From JOPF136 sp035272605 (GTDB lineage Bacteria > Acidobacteriota > Terriglobia > Acidiferrales > UBA7541), in contig DATEQM010000042.1 in assembly GCA_035272605.1 (NCBI GenBank), positions 1 through 10,390 on the forward strand: a stretch of 10,390 bases of DNA, read 5' to 3'. Below the pieces are notes generated by a model. The model saw only the letters and a program-made list of their open reading frames with translations. It did not search any database and had not been told where the DNA came from. Shown here piece after piece: positions 7,231 through 10,390 of the stretch; the stretch's first letter is position 1; the number at the start of each line of letters is the position of its first letter. A program made the translations under genes and the position numbers.

Positions 7231-7703
7231 TGCTACTCCCCCCTTTCCCGATAGCCCCCTTTGCCCGCTGGTGGGATTCCCTGTCGCAGAATCGAACACC
7301 CCATCTCGCTGGCACAGGCATCATCCTGCGCTCGCGTCACCTTCAAAGCCAGCCCCGCCCGCCAAAGCCTCAACTCTCCAAAATTCGCTGGTCAGCCCTC
7401 TGAAGCATTTCGGCCGCGCTGGAGCGTCGCCAGACGCCCGACGGCAATCTCATCGTGACTCGGTATCTGCCACGGAAACGCCAGCCAGGGCGACCACCCC
7501 CGACGTCCGCTCCAACGGTTTCGCTCTCCTCGGCGCAAGACCGGGGGGCTTCGGCATTGTCAGGCCGCTCCTCGAGCACGGCATCCACTGCAAGGAGCTC
7601 GAAGCCGACGACATGCGCGGCAACTGTTCACACGGAGTCTGCTCGCCCGCGCAGATCAGCTTGATGGTCCGCAATTGCTGGTATGGATACCGCTCCCCGG
7701 CGC
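7231..7703. other. Gene-poor stretch of about 470 bases; possible plus-strand gene relic at its right end
   Basis: I can support no complete gene, tRNA or mobile element here. Minus-strand frames are short, lack good ribosome-binding sites and have no recognisable motifs. A five-pair hairpin with a four-base loop (GCGTC 7424-7428 with GACGC 7433-7437) has no T-run. One plus-strand frame is open through 7517-7705 and, by hand count over 63 codons, has about 62, 51 and 79 percent G+C at codon positions 1, 2 and 3, which is a coding-like pattern. It has no nearby start codon, and its product (GFALLGARPGGFGIVRPLLE and on) is not one I recognise. No terminator is seen after the gene on the right. 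Confidence 0.3.
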
Positions 7704-8672
7704 TTATGGTTTCTGGGCCGGAACGTACACCTCGCCGGGACCGGTAACGTCCACGCCGCTCACTTCCGTGGTTACGCGGATGGATTCGTATCTGGATTTT
7801 TTCGCCGGTTTCGCGGCAAACGTGACCAGATATTGATGGTCCAGGTGACGGCCCATTTCTTCCAGAAACGGCTGCATGGAGATGGGAGTTTGGAAGCCCT
7901 GAAAGTAGGCCTCGCCGCCGGTTTCGTCGGCCAGGAGCGAAAGACAGGCCTGACCGTTGTTCACCAGAAAAAGGTTTTGTGAAAAATGCGCCGCGGGACT
8001 GACGTAAATCGGGTACACCGTGATCTCGCTCCGGTTCAGCCGGTCGATGGCCTCCTGGAGGTCCGGGTTTGTGCCCGGATACGTGTCCGCGAAGCCGCGG
8101 AACAGGTCAATGCCGCTGCTCAGAAAGAGAATGGCGCGGCGGCGGTCCGGTGCGGGAGGCAAGTGTTTGGCCATGTCCGCTAGCGAGAGGTAGATGCCTC
8201 CTCCGGCCTCGATGCGGCCCAGCGGAATGCGCAGCGCTTTGACCGCGGCTTCGCGGTCGTCCGTCAGATCGTGGCCAGGCACTACGGTCCCGTTCCTGGC
8301 GTACAGCACGGCCACGCGCGCCGTGGAGGGCAGCTCGCGCACGAAGCTGGAAATATCCTTGTAGTTGAGGCTCACCGTACTCTCAGTCCCGTCGTCCACG
8401 ACGACGTAGAGATCGAGTTTGTTGTCCGCGCCCTGCTGGGAGACGGCGCTCAGCACCGGCCGCCGCTCGTGTCCCTGATAGACCAGGAAGTCCTCCTTCG
8501 CCAGCCGCGGCGGCTCCTGGCCTTTCCCCCTGGACGTCGCCGTAACGGTGATGCGCACGGGAACGCCTTTCTGCGCGGGCGCCTGGGCGACCGCAGCCCC
8601 GCCCGAAAAGAGGGCCAGCAGCGCCAGTGGCAGCCCGATTGCAAACCCTTTGGCAATCTGTATGTTTTTCAT
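7704..8672 (-). CDS. Secreted VWFA-related acidobacterial protein (322 aa)
   Basis: A signal peptide is clear: KNIQIAK, then a hydrophobic core (about 9-25), then AVAQA with likely cleavage near residue 29. The mature part starts with a beta-rich segment ending RLAKEDFLVYQGHERRPV (56-72), the 'EDF...G' pre-domain usual in the acidobacterial VWFA-related family. A von Willebrand A-like fold follows: LDLYVVVDDGTES (86-98) at the first strand, RVAVLYARNGTVV (119-131), a RRRAILFLSSGIDLFRG strand (177-193), ITVYPIYV (217-224), and a C-terminal segment NNGQACLSLLADETGGEAYF (238-257) ending in GPGEVYVPAQ. The metal-site motif DxSxS of classic VWA domains appears as DGTES (94-98), so it is altered but still hydroxyl-bearing. 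ATG 8672 has GGAGG five bases upstream. The role is unknown; such proteins are probably periplasmic or extracellular binding proteins. The gene is divergent from the P450 gene. Confidence 0.87.
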   Translation of the reverse strand: MKNIQIAKGFAIGLPLALLALFSGGAAVAQAPAQKGVPVRITVTATSRGKGQEPPRLAKEDFLVYQGHERRPVLSAVSQQGADNKLDLYVVVDDGTESTVSLNYKDISSFVRELPSTARVAVLYARNGTVVPGHDLTDDREAAVKALRIPLGRIEAGGGIYLSLADMAKHLPPAPDRRRAILFLSSGIDLFRGFADTYPGTNPDLQEAIDRLNRSEITVYPIYVSPAAHFSQNLFLVNNGQACLSLLADETGGEAYFQGFQTPISMQPFLEEMGRHLDHQYLVTFAAKPAKKSRYESIRVTTEVSGVDVTGPGEVYVPAQKP

Positions 8673-8777
8673 GCCTGCCTCCAACCCATACCGCACTTCA
8701 TTCCTTCTCTCTATATTTAGATGAGCTATTTTATGCGCGCGTTGCGCCGCTGGCTTTAGACTAGAGGGCTGAACCCC
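8673..8777. promoter_or_regulatory. Divergent intergenic region between VWFA-related gene and P450 gene
   Basis: These 105 bases separate two divergent starts and include an AT-richer core (about 8711-8734) that stands out from its GC-rich surroundings. Candidate -10 boxes are TATATT (8712-8717) for the P450 direction and TAAAAT (minus strand, 8733-8728) for the other. Neither has a clear -35 at normal spacing. Both starts have ribosome-binding sites: GGAGG for the minus gene and AGAGGG (8763-8768) for the P450. Position makes a promoter region near certain; the exact boxes are tentative. Confidence 0.45.
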
Positions 8778-10166
8778 ATGTCCACTCACGCCACCCCCAC
8801 CCAAGCGCTGCCTGCACGCGCGTCGCTCCGCGCGCCCGGGCCGCCGCGCGCGCGCAGCCCGGTGATCTTCTACCGGCTCATGCGCCATCCGATCGAATTG
8901 TTCGAGGAAGTCGCCGGGCGTTACGGCGACGTGGTATTTCTCCCCGCATTGTGGCGCCGCATCTTCTTCATCAACCACCCCGATTACATCCGCGACCTGC
9001 TGGTCACCAGCGCCCACAAGTTCGAAAAAAGTCCCGCGATCAAGAGCATGAAGCCCGTGCTCGGCGAAGGCCTGCTGACCAGCGAGCGCGAGTTCCATCT
9101 CCGCCAGCGCCGCTTGGCGCAGCCCGCCTTCCATCGCCAGCGCATCGCCGCCTACGGCGCGGTGATGGCGGAGTACGCGGACCGCTGGCGCCGGCGCTGG
9201 AGCGACGGCCAGCGCGTGGACCTCCATTCCGAAATGATGGGGCTGACGCTTGCCGTGGTCGGCAAGACGCTGTTTGACTACGACCTCGGCGTGGACTCCG
9301 GCCAGATCGCGCGATCGCTGGAGACATTCTTGGAAATGTTCCGCTTTATGATGATGCCGTTCGCGCGGGTGGCAGAACGTTTGCCGCTGCCCGGCATGAT
9401 CCGCCTGCGCCGCGCGCGCGAACGCGTGGACGCCATCGTCTACCGCATCATCCGCGAACGCCGCGCCCCGCAATCGCTGGGCCGCGACCACGGCGACCTG
9501 CTCTCCATGCTCCTGGAGGCGCAGGACGTGGAGGGCGACGGCGGCAGCATGACCGATGCGCAGCTTCGCGACGAAGCCATCACCATCATCCTCGCCGGCC
9601 ACGAGACCACTTCCAACGCGCTCACCTGGGCCTTCTTCCTGCTCTCCCGGCATCCCGAGGTCGAGGCGCGCCTGCACGCGGAGCTCGATGCCGCGCTCGC
9701 CGGCCGCCTGCCCACCGCTGACGATCTGCCCGCCCTGCCCTACACGGAGATGGTGCTCGCGGAGACCATGCGGCTCTATCCCCCGGCCTACGCCGTGGGC
9801 CGGTGGGCGCTCGAGGACCACGCTTTCGGCGCGTATGAAATCCCCATGCATTCCATCGTGCTGTGCAGCCAGTGGGTGATGCACCACGACGCGCGCTTCT
9901 ATGCCGACCCGGAGCGCTTCGATCCCGGGCGGTGGAACGCGGAGGCCCGCGCGGCGCGCCCCAAGTTTGCCTACTTTCCCTTCGGCGGCGGGAACCGCGT
10001 GTGCATCGGCGAAGGCTTTGCCTGGATGGAAGGAATCCTGATTCTGGCGGCGCTCGCGCAGCAGTGGCGCATGCGCGTCGCCCCGGGATATCGCGCGGAC
10101 CTTTGGCCCGTCATCACACTCCGCCCGCGCCACGGCATGCCGGTGACGCTCGAACGCCGCCCGTAG
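8778..10166 (+). CDS. Cytochrome P450 (462 aa)
   Basis: This is a haem-thiolate monooxygenase that inserts one oxygen atom from O2 into a substrate, using electrons from a redox partner. Landmarks are the C-helix HLRQR (107-111, His in place of the usual Trp of WxxxR), I-helix AGHETTS (273-279) with the oxygen-activating acid-Thr pair, K-helix ETMR (329-332, ExxR), meander DPERFDPGRW (377-386), and haem loop FGGGNRVCIG (402-411) with Cys409 as the iron ligand. All catalytic residues are present and the length is normal. The N-terminus is Ala/Pro/Arg-rich without a membrane helix, so a soluble cytoplasmic enzyme is expected. AGAGGG lies nine bases upstream of the ATG. No ferredoxin, ferredoxin reductase or biosynthetic gene is adjacent, so the substrate cannot be inferred. 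The sequence style (AGHETTS, PERF, FGGGNRVCIG) is that of the bacterial P450s closest to the CYP102/CYP4-like, 'eukaryote-like' group. Confidence 0.97.
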   Translation: MSTHATPTQALPARASLRAPGPPRARSPVIFYRLMRHPIELFEEVAGRYGDVVFLPALWRRIFFINHPDYIRDLLVTSAHKFEKSPAIKSMKPVLGEGLLTSEREFHLRQRRLAQPAFHRQRIAAYGAVMAEYADRWRRRWSDGQRVDLHSEMMGLTLAVVGKTLFDYDLGVDSGQIARSLETFLEMFRFMMMPFARVAERLPLPGMIRLRRARERVDAIVYRIIRERRAPQSLGRDHGDLLSMLLEAQDVEGDGGSMTDAQLRDEAITIILAGHETTSNALTWAFFLLSRHPEVEARLHAELDAALAGRLPTADDLPALPYTEMVLAETMRLYPPAYAVGRWALEDHAFGAYEIPMHSIVLCSQWVMHHDARFYADPERFDPGRWNAEARAARPKFAYFPFGGGNRVCIGEGFAWMEGILILAALAQQWRMRVAPGYRADLWPVITLRPRHGMPVTLERRP

Positions 10167-10167
10167 C

Positions 10168-10184
10168 GGCGGCTTTATGCCGCC
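10168..10184 (+). terminator. Hairpin directly after the P450 stop codon
   Basis: GGCGGC (10168-10173), loop TTTAT and GCCGCC (10179-10184) form a perfect six-pair GC stem two bases after the P450 TAG. No T-run follows, so intrinsic termination is doubtful. It may protect the mRNA end, or be a copy of a dispersed palindromic repeat. Confidence 0.4.
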
Positions 10185-10199
10185 ATCCTCCCGCGCAGC

Positions 10200-10243
10200 C
10201 GAAGGGCGGGCCTTCGCGGGGCCAGGCACCCCAGCGTTGCTGG
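10200..10243. repeat. Two further small inverted repeats between convergent genes
   Basis: CGAAGG (10200-10205) pairs with CCTTCG (10211-10216) across GCGGG, and CCAGC (10231-10235) pairs with GCTGG (10239-10243) across GTT. With the hairpin at 10168 this makes three stems within about 75 bases, between the P450 stop and the stop of the gene coming from the right. They may serve both strands. There is no T-run on either strand. Confidence 0.4.
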
Positions 10244-10270
10244 CAGCCGCGATCTGTACTGCCGCAGGGA

Positions 10271-10390
10271 TTAGAAAAAGCGTTGCCGGAACGTTTGCTG
10301 GCGCTGGCGGCCCAATTCCATCACCGCAGCGTAGCCTGGTTCCGTCCGGATGGGTTCCAACAGCGGGTCCTGAACAAAATAGGAATAGGG
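10271..10390 (-). CDS. C-terminal end of an unidentified protein, possibly TPR-type (partial, 39 aa)
   Basis: A minus-strand frame is open from the right window edge to TAA at 10273-10271. Its 39 residues contain DPLLEPIRTEPGYAAVME and then a basic, Gln/Arg-rich tail ending RQRFF. The DPLL-PIR-PGY pattern is what I expect at the end of acidobacterial TPR proteins, often fused to a Ser/Thr kinase or winged-helix domain, where the last repeat reads like 'DPLLDPIRKDPRF'. The gene body lies outside the window, so the function is inferred from this tail alone. It converges with the P450 gene, leaving 104 bases between stops. Confidence 0.55.
   Translation of the reverse strand, partial: PYSYFVQDPLLEPIRTEPGYAAVMELGRQRQQTFRQRFF

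Noticed and set aside
7289..7297. GTTCGATTC on the minus strand, like a tRNA T-loop
   Set aside because: Flanking bases do not form a T-stem, and no anticodon arm or acceptor stem could be built around it.
6890..7516. Upstream part of a 285-codon plus-strand frame that begins inside the adaptor gene
   Set aside because: Opposite a clearly coding adaptor gene up to 7153 and without coding signs in 7154-7453; only its right end (from about 7517) looked coding-like and is reported separately.
7370..7674. Short minus-strand frames (72 and 74 codons) after the VWFA-related gene
   Set aside because: No ribosome-binding sites, no recognisable motifs, and an antisense-like composition relative to the plus-strand frame noted at 7517-7705.
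8673..10229. A very long minus-strand open frame that extends the VWFA-related gene upstream across the whole P450 gene
   Set aside because: It is the antisense of a P450 with all motifs intact. The VWFA-related protein has a signal peptide and GGAGG site exactly at ATG 8672, and the upstream translation has no recognisable domain.
1..10390. CRISPR array, insertion sequence, integrase or defence genes
   Set aside because: No regularly spaced repeats, transposase-like motifs or terminal inverted repeats with target duplications were seen on reading both strands.

Overview
The window looks like a piece of an Acidobacteriota chromosome, probably from the Bryobacterales/Solibacter side (lineage is inference). 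It is GC-rich. It carries two large permeases with the layout of the acidobacterial duplicated orphan permease family (ADOP, TIGR03434) and one secreted protein resembling the VWFA-related acidobacterial family (TIGR03436). Both families are strongly enriched in that phylum.

Bases 1-7230 hold one minus-strand operon for a MacAB-like ABC system. In transcription order it contains a putative promoter/operator (about 7202-7230), a periplasmic adaptor of the HlyD/MacA type (7153-5897), a LolD/MacB-type ATPase (5835-5116), a 143-residue one-helix protein (5119-4688) that overlaps the ATPase gene by ATGA, a complete ADOP permease (4597-2156), and a second ADOP permease (2106 to the window edge, C-terminus missing). 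Gaps are short (-4, 49, 61 and 90 bases). A strong inverted repeat lies between the adaptor and ATPase genes. The adaptor and ATPase would be the energised part of the machine. The two large permeases would supply the FtsX-like membrane domains and large periplasmic domains. The small protein sits where a cognate permease normally sits and resembles the N-terminal leader and first helix of the big permeases.

Bases 7231-7703 contain no gene I can support. One plus-strand frame near its right end has coding-like base composition and may be a gene relic. Bases 7704-8672 (minus) encode the secreted VWFA-related protein. It is divergent, across a 105-base AT-richer spacer, from a complete soluble cytochrome P450 (8778-10166, plus). 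A hairpin follows the P450 stop directly and further small inverted repeats lie beyond it. The last 120 bases are the C-terminal end of a minus-strand gene that enters from the right, probably a TPR-type protein.

The most interesting part is the operon. 'Orphan' permeases here have an ATPase and adaptor, they occur as a non-identical pair, and a miniature permease-like protein occupies the usual permease slot.
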